A stretch of DNA of 64,000 nucleotides from Clostridia bacterium (GTDB lineage Bacteria > Bacillota > Clostridia > Monoglobales > Monoglobaceae): NCBI GenBank assembly GCA_017397725.1, contig JAFQIA010000028.1, positions 1-64,000 of the forward strand, read 5' to 3'. Within the stretch, counting starts at the first letter, position 1. The number at the start of each line of letters is the position of its first letter. Positions 18,001-25,824 of the stretch are shown here, in pieces. Below the pieces are notes generated by a model. That model worked only from the letters and a program-made list of their open reading frames with translations, ran no database searches and was not told the DNA's origin. Made by a program: the position numbers and the translations under genes.

Positions 18001-19124
18001 ATAGAGATACCGGGGCTGATTTCCAGACAGTAGGTTCTTCCGTTGCCGTCGTTCTGGTTGACAAGTGCGTTGAACAAGATTTCGTCCGGCATTTCCTTTC
18101 CAAAATCATTGGTCCAGGGAAGTGCCATTTCATAAACTGTTTGGTTGCCGCTTCGGCTTGCCGCTGCCGTGAAGTCATTCTTGTTTTGGAAGACCTCGCC
18201 GGTTTCTGTATTATAGGACATTCCCCGCTCTTTTAAGGTAGGGGAAGCCAATCTTGGGTCAGCCACTGCAAATTGCACACCGTCGCCTTCCCAGTATGTG
18301 GATGTGTCAGTAATGACATGGACAGCATCATTGGACACCATTGCAATATACAAATTCTCTTTATCAAAGGCGAACCGAATTTCCGCAGTAATGTCTGCCG
18401 CATCACCTACATTGAGAACCTTCGCAAAGTTCTGGCGTCTGGTGATGGGTCTTGCAGGAAATCCTTCCCAATCATCCAGATTCCCGTCAATGGTCATGGT
18501 TCCATATTGCGCCGACATATCCCCCGCAGGCTCATCCTCTGCTTGGGTAGAAGATGCACCGGTTTCCATAGGTCCGATGCAGTTTTCAAAATCACCATTG
18601 ACAAGCAGATTGACAGTCGGGTTTGCGACATCATAAAACTTGATATTGTCCAGCCACAGTCCGTCTGTTTTGTCATCCAGCACAAAATGAATATATGCCG
18701 TTTCATCGGCTGCCGGTTTGTAACTGAACTTATAAGGCAACCAATCATAGGTTTTCGCCACCGGCGTCAAGGAGCTTCGGGTCAAGTGATTGAACATGGT
18801 TGTTACATTGTTCGCATTCTTTGCCTTTGCTTCAAACTCAAGCTGATAGGTTTTTCCCTTTTCCACCGATACAGGAGCTTCTAACATTCCCCATGTCTTG
18901 CCGGAGGTTCTGGCTGTCCGGTTTACCAGTTTCAAAGATGCTTTGCCTTTTACACCGGCGGAGGTGTCAATATACATCCCCGAATCCGAGTACGAAGAAA
19001 CAAACGTCCATCCCGGAACACTGGAATCCCGTGTTTCGGCAGTCAAAGATGCCATTGCCGGAACGGTAGTTCCAAACAGCACCGTCGCCAAAATTGCTGC
19101 TGTTGCTTTTCTTAAAAATCTCAT
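15063..19124 (-). CDS. Secreted multidomain clan-A glycoside hydrolase (GH42-like) with binding modules
   Basis: A 1353-residue exported protein: signal peptide (about 1-26), a jelly-roll carbohydrate-binding module (about 30-180), a CBM9-like module (about 205-390, TIDGNLDDWEG), an Ig-like segment (about 395-480), then a catalytic region. Acid/base candidate Glu903 is in ICITNEPS and nucleophile candidate Glu1060 in PVWDTESH, the pattern of clan-A (beta/alpha)8 enzymes such as GH42. A GH42-type glutamine-amidotransferase-like domain follows (about 1150-1250). A second jelly-roll module (about 643-795) is inserted inside the barrel after its first strands. Paralogue of the next gene upstream, whose stop overlaps this ATG (TAATG). 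Beta-galactosidase or related activity on a surface-bound glycan is likely but not certain. Confidence 0.85.
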   Translation of the reverse strand: MRFLRKATAAILATVLFGTTVPAMASLTAETRDSSVPGWTFVSSYSDSGMYIDTSAGVKGKASLKLVNRTARTSGKTWGMLEAPVSVEKGKTYQLEFEAKAKNANNVTTMFNHLTRSSLTPVAKTYDWLPYKFSYKPAADETAYIHFVLDDKTDGLWLDNIKFYDVANPTVNLLVNGDFENCIGPMETGASSTQAEDEPAGDMSAQYGTMTIDGNLDDWEGFPARPITRRQNFAKVLNVGDAADITAEIRFAFDKENLYIAMVSNDAVHVITDTSTYWEGDGVQFAVADPRLASPTLKERGMSYNTETGEVFQNKNDFTAAASRSGNQTVYEMALPWTNDFGKEMPDEILFNALVNQNDGNGRTYCLEISPGISMGKDINAFYSLILEKVLGNVTYAVSCPEEIPVGSQGEAMVRISNTSGATQSVSVVVEELGFTRQVAVPAKSISYVAISFEIDDNQEHQYSIRLTSGGEEAVIQKTVKGYINYKDIYPEFKQRIEGYAAELKNLLLACENKGLSPDYEIASYSVICKYLEYADILAENDDYSLFAEFDRVFTREYEKTRDALKAYLKGEKKPLTAPKYLIDGKIQLDGTTVIAKTEHNGVVEERPVFFVGYGPWETAAEEMPFFSTLGYSSLQTEVGMWNIFVPFKVEGWNYHSQNGAKVTIEASTEASASGEYSLKLTNPDGYTHNVFTWLTQVVEVEPNTTYTYGMKAKAKGLAHNSAWFSVRGREMTGRQTISDSDDWKEYTFEYTTGANETTLDFTALFENKIDYLYIDDCFIKKQGTKENILTNGNFDSYSEASKFDKEAMEMGIYIDYEEIDWLRSILEVAEQHNFMVDLNLCPHYMPNFIKERDPEITSNKMQFLPFTLDHEIVRKTISLWSRLMASVASEYDCVQSICITNEPSVRTKDGSHYLPLWHQFLYDRYDGDIAKLNANHQKEYQSFEEVPLSSANKEATPSYYDYRCFNDWVMTDFHKYIAEEIRKENPDILLQAKVMGYFRYNSDGFFYNGANWETISEHLDLNGNDACSQYESSNTPLQSKMSWYDFQTSVKDAPVWDTESHISSDISVVNYDKLIEYYTGADVWNGGVHGRGTSIIWLWDLRNNSMPWSGTTYPNANAVVRPADAVEVSRAALDLNRLSKEVAAIQKAERKVGVLYSRTSHGYVKDIMTSTIGAYEDAIYSGQKVGFITESKPETIYDYDLVIIPENPNVPAHVLNHIKTYIENGGQVILTNKDSLKKNEYNQPHDAATIEYIYANAVVEGSIHDKIEAMGLSEVVLVDAETGDAIDEVEWSYAEYDGKIVVNVLNYSREDAVTVKVQYNGKEVEKFDELRRMEMGVNQITLKPYQPVLLSF

Positions 19125-22100
19125 TACTCTACCTCCATTGTAAGATTCCTGCTATCGGTGATGGGTGTCAGCGTTTTCATATCCCACACTGTTGCCATCA
19201 ACCGATAACTGCCGCTTTCTGTTATTGCTACATCAAGTTCACCAGTTGTAATGCTTGCCTTCACCAAGGAATCATCCTTGTAAAGGGCAAGAACAACATC
19301 TCCGCCAATCAAAGATTCACAACGAATCTTTCCGTTTTTGATACTGCTGATATTTGACTCCAGTATTGTTCCATTTGCATCTACCAACTGAAGCCTCAAA
19401 GGCTCAATTTCTATCAGGATAGGCTGATAGGGTTTTGCCGCAAATACATCGGAAACTGTACCGGTTCTCAGCTCTTTCACTCCGGTCACATCCTTGCCAT
19501 TCATCTGCAGTTTGACATTCTTCGTAACAGAATAATTTATAATGTTGACCAGATACTTGTCGCCATATTTTGCATAGGACCATTCGATACCCTCTGCTGC
19601 CTTTCCGGTCGCTGTGTCAACCAGTATAATCTTGGAAAATCCCATTGAGGCAATGGTGTCGGAAACGTCTCCGTTTACAATCGAATTTTCGATAATATCG
19701 GTCACGGTTTCACTGCTATGTGCCTTGTTATATTCATCATACTTCAATGCAATATTTTCATTCTTAAGGCTACTCCAGCTCCACTTAGTGCTATTGGTAA
19801 GCAGTATCTTACCGCCGTTTGCAAGGTAGGCACCAAGCTCATCCAGCATAGACTTTTTCACATTGGTCACGCCGGGGATGACAAGCAAATCATACTTGTG
19901 CATATCTTCGGGTCTGGAATCTGTCACAAAACCAACCTTCTGTCCACTGAAGATAATTTCTTCATAGGCGTCTCCAACGTAGGTCATATAGTCCTCATTG
20001 TAACCTAAGGTGGTTCTGGAGTACAAAAGACCAATCTTTGCCTCTGTCTTTTGGAGAGCCGTCACCTCATCGGACAGGCGGTTCAAATCCAGCGCAGTTT
20101 TGGCAACCGCTGCTGCATCTTCCGGCCGCAATGCCGCATTGGCATTGGGGTAATTGGTTCCTCCCCACGGCATACTGGTATCTTGTGTATCCCAAAGCCA
20201 CAACACAGATGCGCCTCTTCCATGGATTGCGCCATTCCAAATATCTGCCGCTGTATAATCGGCTGTCAAATTATCGTATCTTGGAATATTAAAGTCATCC
20301 ATAATGTGAGACTCTGTATCCCAGACAGGCTTATCGGCGAGGGAGGTCATCAAATCATACCAACCCATCTTCAAGGTCATCGGGGTTTTACTCTGTCCGT
20401 AATAGTAGGAAAATGCATCACAGCCATTTAAGTCCATCACATCTGCCATCCGCTCATAGTCGGTACCATCTATCAAAAAGCTCTGATAGTTATAGCGGAG
20501 GTAATCCATCACCTTGGCATGCACCTTGATGTCCTGATTGGCTTTTTTCACCTCTTTGGCAAACCATTCATGGAAAACCACCAACAGATTATCATTAAAG
20601 CTACGATAATCGTAGAATACGGGAGTGGATTCTACTCCTGTCGGCATAGAAATCTGTGAAAAGTCCGTATAGGAACTTCCGTATGCCTGATTCAATTTTT
20701 CAATGGTGCCATACAAATCCTTCAAATAATTCTGCCAATGGGTTGCGTAGTATGCCTTGCTGTCCGCATTGCTTGCCTCAACAGACGGCTCATTGGTAAT
20801 ACAAATACTGTGCACCGAATCGTACTTACTTGCAATGGATGCAAGCAGTCTTGCATACATACCGGATGCCTTTCTTACAACCTCGTCATCGATGGCAAAA
20901 GGCAAGAACTGGGTTTTTGCCGCAGTAGCAGTTGCCGATTGGTTAAGAATAAATTTGGGCATATAGTGAGGACACACGTTGATGTCAACCAATACGTTAT
21001 GTTCCTCTGCAGTTTCTAATACATCTTTGAGCCAATTCAAGCTGTCATGGTTGATTGCCCAGCCTGCCTCCTCTGCCTCTTTGTCAATGGCAGATACCGT
21101 ATCCGGGGTTGTTTCAAAACCGCCGTTTTTCAGCAAGTTGATGTCGGTTCCCTGTTCTCTTACATACATATCATCCAGATACAGGTTGCCGGTTTTATTT
21201 TCCACAAGAACAGTAAATTTCAGAGTATTTTCATTTCTTCCTGTGGTATATGTATATCCATACTCTTTCCAGCTTGCAGAAGGGGAAATTCCCATTCTGC
21301 CATCCATCGCTGTTCCCTTGATGTTAAACCATACCGAGTAGGGAGAAGTTTCAATTTCAGTTCCTTTCGCTTTTAAGCCATAGGTATAAGTGGTATTGGG
21401 CTTGACCGCAATTTCCTGTGCCATATACTTATAAATATTGCTGGTAAAGCCATCGGATTTGTTCAGCTTGAGGGAAGAATTTCCGGAAGCCTTATCCTCC
21501 TGGGTTACCCGCATTGTCACATTGCTGACATCCCGTTCCACCACGCTCCAGTTGGGAATCCAGTACGGAACGAACACATTGCGCATAGAAAGCTCGGTTT
21601 GAATCATATTCAGTCCGATTTTGGAGAAGAAGGGTATCTCCTTCACCACCGTATCCCAGGGTCCGTAGCCCACAAAGAATACCGGCTTTTCTTCGAGAAT
21701 TCCGTTTGTTTCTGTGGTTCCAATCACCGAGGTACCATCCAAACGAATATCTCCTGTCACATATCTTGAAGTACCAAAGGGTGCTTTGCTCCCATTCAGG
21801 TACTGTTTCATGCTTTTGCTTGCTTCGTCATATAAGCGGGTCAAAGCATAGTTATACTGACCCATTCTGGAAAAATCATCGTGTGCCGCCTCGTTTTTGC
21901 TATACTCGGCAAACTTTTTGATGATTTCCAGATTCACATCCTCGTAATCTGTGGTAATTCCCTTTGCTTGGCATTCTGCCCGCAAAGTTTCCAGATTTTC
22001 TGCATACAATGCTAATTTTTTCAAAAATTCCGGATAATTTTCCTCACCGAGTGTGAGAGAATCATAAATTCCGTTCTCTGCAAAATTGCAGGATACGCGG

Positions 22101-22672
22101 TTGAGCCCCTCTGCCTTGAGGTTAAAGGTGTAATCACCTTCGGCAACCTTAAACTTCATTGCAAAGTTGCCGCTTTCATCTGCCAATAGCTGGTCTACTG
22201 CAAAATAGGTTCCGGTTTCTTTGTTCTTTAAGGTTACTGCCACAGCCGTATTGGTGCCGGTCTGGGTTCCTGTAAGCAACAACGCATCTTGGGTGTAAAC
22301 AGCCTCCACGATGGTGTAATTTCCGCTGAGTGCAAATAACTCCTCAAGTCCGGAAAGGTCAGCAACAAGGGTGATATCCTCCCCTGCTGCAGAGAGTGTT
22401 AACTGATACACCACAAAGCCTGCCTTAAAAGAGAGGGCAAAGCTTCCGTCTGAGTTGGTGGTTCCATCCACCGTGGTCGTTTTTCCCTGTCCGGTAGCCG
22501 TCAGGCTGACGGTGCAGCCGGAATCCCGGAAACATCTTCCGGAAACCGTGCAGGCACCGTCAGCATAACTGACTTCATAAACCTCAAAAACTGTTTCTTC
22601 CGCAAGGGCGATAGCCGGAAGTATGGTTGTGAATAATGCAAGTATCAATAAAAAGCTTAATAGTTTTTTCAT
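19124..22672 (-). CDS. Secreted clan-A glycoside hydrolase (GH42-like), paralogue
   Basis: A 1182-residue exported protein with signal peptide (about 1-24), two Ig-like or jelly-roll segments (about 28-200), a helical spacer (about 205-300) and the same catalytic architecture as its neighbour: acid/base candidate Glu628 (CITNEPS) and nucleophile candidate Glu787 (VWDTESH), with a carbohydrate-binding jelly roll inserted at about 370-515. The C-terminal part carries an extra beta domain (about 1090-1182). It lacks the CBM9-like module of its paralogue. The conserved catalytic residues in both suggest both are active, perhaps on different linkages of one glycan. It follows the binding-module protein gene by 44 bp and overlaps the next start by one base. 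Confidence 0.85.
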   Translation of the reverse strand: MKKLLSFLLILALFTTILPAIALAEETVFEVYEVSYADGACTVSGRCFRDSGCTVSLTATGQGKTTTVDGTTNSDGSFALSFKAGFVVYQLTLSAAGEDITLVADLSGLEELFALSGNYTIVEAVYTQDALLLTGTQTGTNTAVAVTLKNKETGTYFAVDQLLADESGNFAMKFKVAEGDYTFNLKAEGLNRVSCNFAENGIYDSLTLGEENYPEFLKKLALYAENLETLRAECQAKGITTDYEDVNLEIIKKFAEYSKNEAAHDDFSRMGQYNYALTRLYDEASKSMKQYLNGSKAPFGTSRYVTGDIRLDGTSVIGTTETNGILEEKPVFFVGYGPWDTVVKEIPFFSKIGLNMIQTELSMRNVFVPYWIPNWSVVERDVSNVTMRVTQEDKASGNSSLKLNKSDGFTSNIYKYMAQEIAVKPNTTYTYGLKAKGTEIETSPYSVWFNIKGTAMDGRMGISPSASWKEYGYTYTTGRNENTLKFTVLVENKTGNLYLDDMYVREQGTDINLLKNGGFETTPDTVSAIDKEAEEAGWAINHDSLNWLKDVLETAEEHNVLVDINVCPHYMPKFILNQSATATAAKTQFLPFAIDDEVVRKASGMYARLLASIASKYDSVHSICITNEPSVEASNADSKAYYATHWQNYLKDLYGTIEKLNQAYGSSYTDFSQISMPTGVESTPVFYDYRSFNDNLLVVFHEWFAKEVKKANQDIKVHAKVMDYLRYNYQSFLIDGTDYERMADVMDLNGCDAFSYYYGQSKTPMTLKMGWYDLMTSLADKPVWDTESHIMDDFNIPRYDNLTADYTAADIWNGAIHGRGASVLWLWDTQDTSMPWGGTNYPNANAALRPEDAAAVAKTALDLNRLSDEVTALQKTEAKIGLLYSRTTLGYNEDYMTYVGDAYEEIIFSGQKVGFVTDSRPEDMHKYDLLVIPGVTNVKKSMLDELGAYLANGGKILLTNSTKWSWSSLKNENIALKYDEYNKAHSSETVTDIIENSIVNGDVSDTIASMGFSKIILVDTATGKAAEGIEWSYAKYGDKYLVNIINYSVTKNVKLQMNGKDVTGVKELRTGTVSDVFAAKPYQPILIEIEPLRLQLVDANGTILESNISSIKNGKIRCESLIGGDVVLALYKDDSLVKASITTGELDVAITESGSYRLMATVWDMKTLTPITDSRNLTMEVE

Positions 22673-22716
22673 GGTTTCTCATCCTTTCGGCTATCGTTGT
22701 TTGCGTCAATTGTTTC

Positions 22717-25700
22717 TTAGAGTTCGGTCGCAGTCCGGCTCAAGGGATTCATACCCTCTACGCTATCCCAGATAAACGCCTTGATTTTGTAGGTACTCTT
22801 GTAAGCCGGCATGGTAAATTCTTTGGTTACCAAAGTGGTTCCTGTGCCGGTTGTGAGAATATCCATTTGATCTGACATAATCAGCTCTTTTAACTCATAA
22901 CCATCATAAATTGCAATCAAAAGCTGTCCGGTAAGACCCGCCTTGTCGTAGTTGGTGACTGCAACTGCACCGGTTACGGTCTTGCCGTCAAGACTGCTGC
23001 TCAGTTCAGTAATCTCCTTCATGTCCTCGTCGAAAAGCTTAATCGCAGAGGTCTCAACTCCTGTGGTTGCGGTTTCAAAGTCCTCAGACCATACGACATT
23101 CCCTGTAGAGTCAGTCAGCACCATGTTATCAATGTACATATCAACACCAGTGGTTCCTTCAAGGATAATCTGTACAATTTTGGGTCCGCCAACACATGCT
23201 TCTGTTATTGTCATTTCTTCCCATTCGCCTTCTGCAGTGTTACCGACGCCGGTACCGCCCCAATCCTTCCAGCTTCCAATCTTGGCTGAATTACCGGAAA
23301 TTCTCTTAATCTGTGCCTTCAAGGTATAGTTTTCATTATCTGTCAACTTATTCATCTTTGCTTGCAGTTGTACATAACCGGAGCCAGTAGCAGCCCATGT
23401 AACATGCAAGGACTTTTTGCCCTGTTGTGCTTCCATGGCAGTAATTCCTGCAGTATACGTTCCTGTACCAATGCTACCTGCAGACACAGTCCATTTGGTT
23501 GTATCCAATGCACTCTCGGTAATATCCGGCAGAACAGCCGGAGTTCCCTCAAAGCCGGGGTTGTTCAAAAGATTCACGGTAGGCGCATCGGTTGCAACAA
23601 CAGAAACATCGTCGATGTAAACCTTTGCCGCACACTGAATACCGATTGTAAAATCTGTTTCGGGAGCGTTCAAAACTGCCGTATACTTTCTCCATCCATC
23701 AGCTGCCTTTGCGGCATCTTCCGGCTCGGTTGCAGACATTCTGCTGAGCATCTGATAGTTTCTTGTATTTTCGTCATATTTATCATCATATTTCCAACCC
23801 ATCATCATCTTGGCATTGCCCAGCTTGTTGCCCTTGACATACATGGAAACTGTGTAAGACTTGGAGGCATCCAAAGATGCAAAGGGAGTGCCCGTGTTCT
23901 TGATGTCTACCCAAGTGTTTCCATAACTTGCAGCTGCAAACTCCACATACATAGATTGGGTTCCGCTATACGCATTTTCTGCACCAACTGCAGTGACAAT
24001 CGTATTGGTGGTGATATTGGACCCGCTTGCCTTGGCAACCCACTCCTCCAACGCCTTGGTGGTTGTAGGTGCGGTTACAGTCGGGTAGGTGGGTGCCCAT
24101 GCAATTCCCTCAAAGCCGGGGTTTTTCAAAAGGTTCACAGTAGGTGCATCGGTTGCAACAATGGAAATGTCATCAATGTAGACCTTTGTATTACACTGAA
24201 CAACAAGAACAAATTCTTGTGTCGGTCCATACAGGGTTGCAGTATACTTTCTCCATCCATCTTCCGCCTTTGCCTCATCCTCCGGCTTGGTGGGAGTCAT
24301 TCTGGATATATTCCAGCAGTTGGTATCGGTGTCTTCTTTCTGGTCATCATACTTGGTACCCATCTTCAAGCCTACATTGGTCAGATTGTTACCCTTCATA
24401 TACAGAGAAACGGTATATGCTTTGGTAGTATCTAAAGATGCAAACATTGTACCGGGATTTTTAATGTCCAACCAGTTTTGTCCATAGCTGTCAGCTGTAA
24501 ACTCTACATACAGAGATTGGGTTCCGCTATACGCATTCTCTGCGCCAACTGCAGTAACAACCGTATTGGTGGTGGCAGTTCCGCTTCCACCTTTTTTCGC
24601 GGTCCACTCCTCCAACGCCTTGGTGGTTGTAGGTGCAGAAATGGCAGGATAGGTGGGTGCCCATGGGGCAGCCGGAGTTTCAAGAGTAGAAACCTGATCC
24701 GGCAACATATTGATACCTGCTGCATCAGTGGTACACTCTACTGATACATTGTCAATATACACATCCGTAAAACCTGCGCCTTGCATGCAGATGAAAGGTC
24801 TGATACTGGTGTTGGTACAAGTACCTGTTACTTCATAGTATTTCCATCCATCTCCTGCGTCGGTTCCAGTCAATGCACTCAACTTGGTTCCTCCCCAAGT
24901 ATTGATTTGCATACCTATTCTTGCTGCACCGGAAACTACTTTTGCATAAAACGAAAACTTATAATCCTTGTTAGCGGTGAGAGAAAGCTGCTTTCCATTT
25001 GCATCCAAAGGAGCAACATTCACATACGGAGTGCCATTCACTGCATTCATATTAATATGCAAGGATTTCTCGCTCTGATATGCCTCTATGGTAGACACTC
25101 GAACACTCTTTTCCGCCAAAGCAGTTGCCGAGTTCTTATAGAAGTCTTTTTCTTCATGGAAATACAGACTTGTAGTATCCAAAGCCTCTTCTTTGGTTTC
25201 AAAATTGCCATTTACCAAAAGATTGGTGCTTTCCCCAGTCTTGGTTACAACAAAGTCATCAATATAAGCCTCAAAGGAGGGTTTTTCTACATTCAACTGG
25301 AAAAATCTCTTTGCATCTGCAGTGGTAGATGCGGTGACAAGCTGCCAACCATTGGCATCGGCTTCGCCGATGACATATCCGTCGTACCCCGATTTCAATC
25401 GGTTGGTGCCACTGGTCCAGCCAAACATAATGTCCGGATAGGTACCGGTGGTATCTACTTTTTTGATACGGAAGGAAACGGTGTAGCGGTCAGATGCGGT
25501 ATGACTCTGAATACCGAGATTTTCAATATTCAACCAGTCAGAACCATTCTCAGAGGATGTCCATTTGATATACATCGCACGGTTACTGCTATAACCGAGT
25601 CCATCCCCTTCAACAATTTTAACGATCTTATCCGTAACTGTACCGGCTGTTCCTCCATCCTTAAGTTCCTGAACATACCATCCCGCCAAATCCTCATAGG

Positions 25701-25791
25701 TTGGGGTTGCTGCTGCAGAAACCAGCAGGACAGGGAACAGGCTAACCAGCATTGCCATTACCAATAAGAATGAACATACTCTTTTTTTCAT
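22717..25791 (-). CDS. Secreted protein of tandem carbohydrate-binding modules, no catalytic domain
   Basis: A 1024-residue exported protein: signal peptide (about 1-27), then five jelly-roll modules of the CBM4/9/16 type at about 30-190, 195-355, 377-562, 565-749 and 755-900, and a final Ig-like beta domain (about 910-1024). Each module ends with a YIDD-type calcium or structure motif followed by NLL-N-GFE linkers. Modules three and four are close copies in protein and DNA. With no enzyme domain and no anchor of its own, it may tether the glycan near the SLH proteins, or act as a scaffold for the two hydrolases encoded next. Its substrate cannot be told. Confidence 0.82.
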   Translation of the reverse strand: MKKRVCSFLLVMAMLVSLFPVLLVSAAATPTYEDLAGWYVQELKDGGTAGTVTDKIVKIVEGDGLGYSSNRAMYIKWTSSENGSDWLNIENLGIQSHTASDRYTVSFRIKKVDTTGTYPDIMFGWTSGTNRLKSGYDGYVIGEADANGWQLVTASTTADAKRFFQLNVEKPSFEAYIDDFVVTKTGESTNLLVNGNFETKEEALDTTSLYFHEEKDFYKNSATALAEKSVRVSTIEAYQSEKSLHINMNAVNGTPYVNVAPLDANGKQLSLTANKDYKFSFYAKVVSGAARIGMQINTWGGTKLSALTGTDAGDGWKYYEVTGTCTNTSIRPFICMQGAGFTDVYIDNVSVECTTDAAGINMLPDQVSTLETPAAPWAPTYPAISAPTTTKALEEWTAKKGGSGTATTNTVVTAVGAENAYSGTQSLYVEFTADSYGQNWLDIKNPGTMFASLDTTKAYTVSLYMKGNNLTNVGLKMGTKYDDQKEDTDTNCWNISRMTPTKPEDEAKAEDGWRKYTATLYGPTQEFVLVVQCNTKVYIDDISIVATDAPTVNLLKNPGFEGIAWAPTYPTVTAPTTTKALEEWVAKASGSNITTNTIVTAVGAENAYSGTQSMYVEFAAASYGNTWVDIKNTGTPFASLDASKSYTVSMYVKGNKLGNAKMMMGWKYDDKYDENTRNYQMLSRMSATEPEDAAKAADGWRKYTAVLNAPETDFTIGIQCAAKVYIDDVSVVATDAPTVNLLNNPGFEGTPAVLPDITESALDTTKWTVSAGSIGTGTYTAGITAMEAQQGKKSLHVTWAATGSGYVQLQAKMNKLTDNENYTLKAQIKRISGNSAKIGSWKDWGGTGVGNTAEGEWEEMTITEACVGGPKIVQIILEGTTGVDMYIDNMVLTDSTGNVVWSEDFETATTGVETSAIKLFDEDMKEITELSSSLDGKTVTGAVAVTNYDKAGLTGQLLIAIYDGYELKELIMSDQMDILTTGTGTTLVTKEFTMPAYKSTYKIKAFIWDSVEGMNPLSRTATEL
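23545..24663 (-). repeat. Tandem duplication of one binding module (two copies of about 560 bp)
   Basis: Copy A (24106-24663) and copy B (23545-24099) encode modules three and four of the binding protein. Both begin WAPTYP and end NLL-NPGFEG. Stretches at the copy starts and at the module middles are nearly identical at base level (for example the segment coding for TTTKALEEW), which indicates a fairly recent duplication or gene conversion. Confidence 0.85.
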
Positions 25792-25824
25792 ACTTTTCTC
25801 TCCTTATATATAAATTTTTATTAT

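Noticed and set aside
23545..24663. Regularly repeated DNA considered as a CRISPR or transposon-related repeat
   Set aside because: Units are about 560 bp, in frame and encode binding modules; there are no short spacers.
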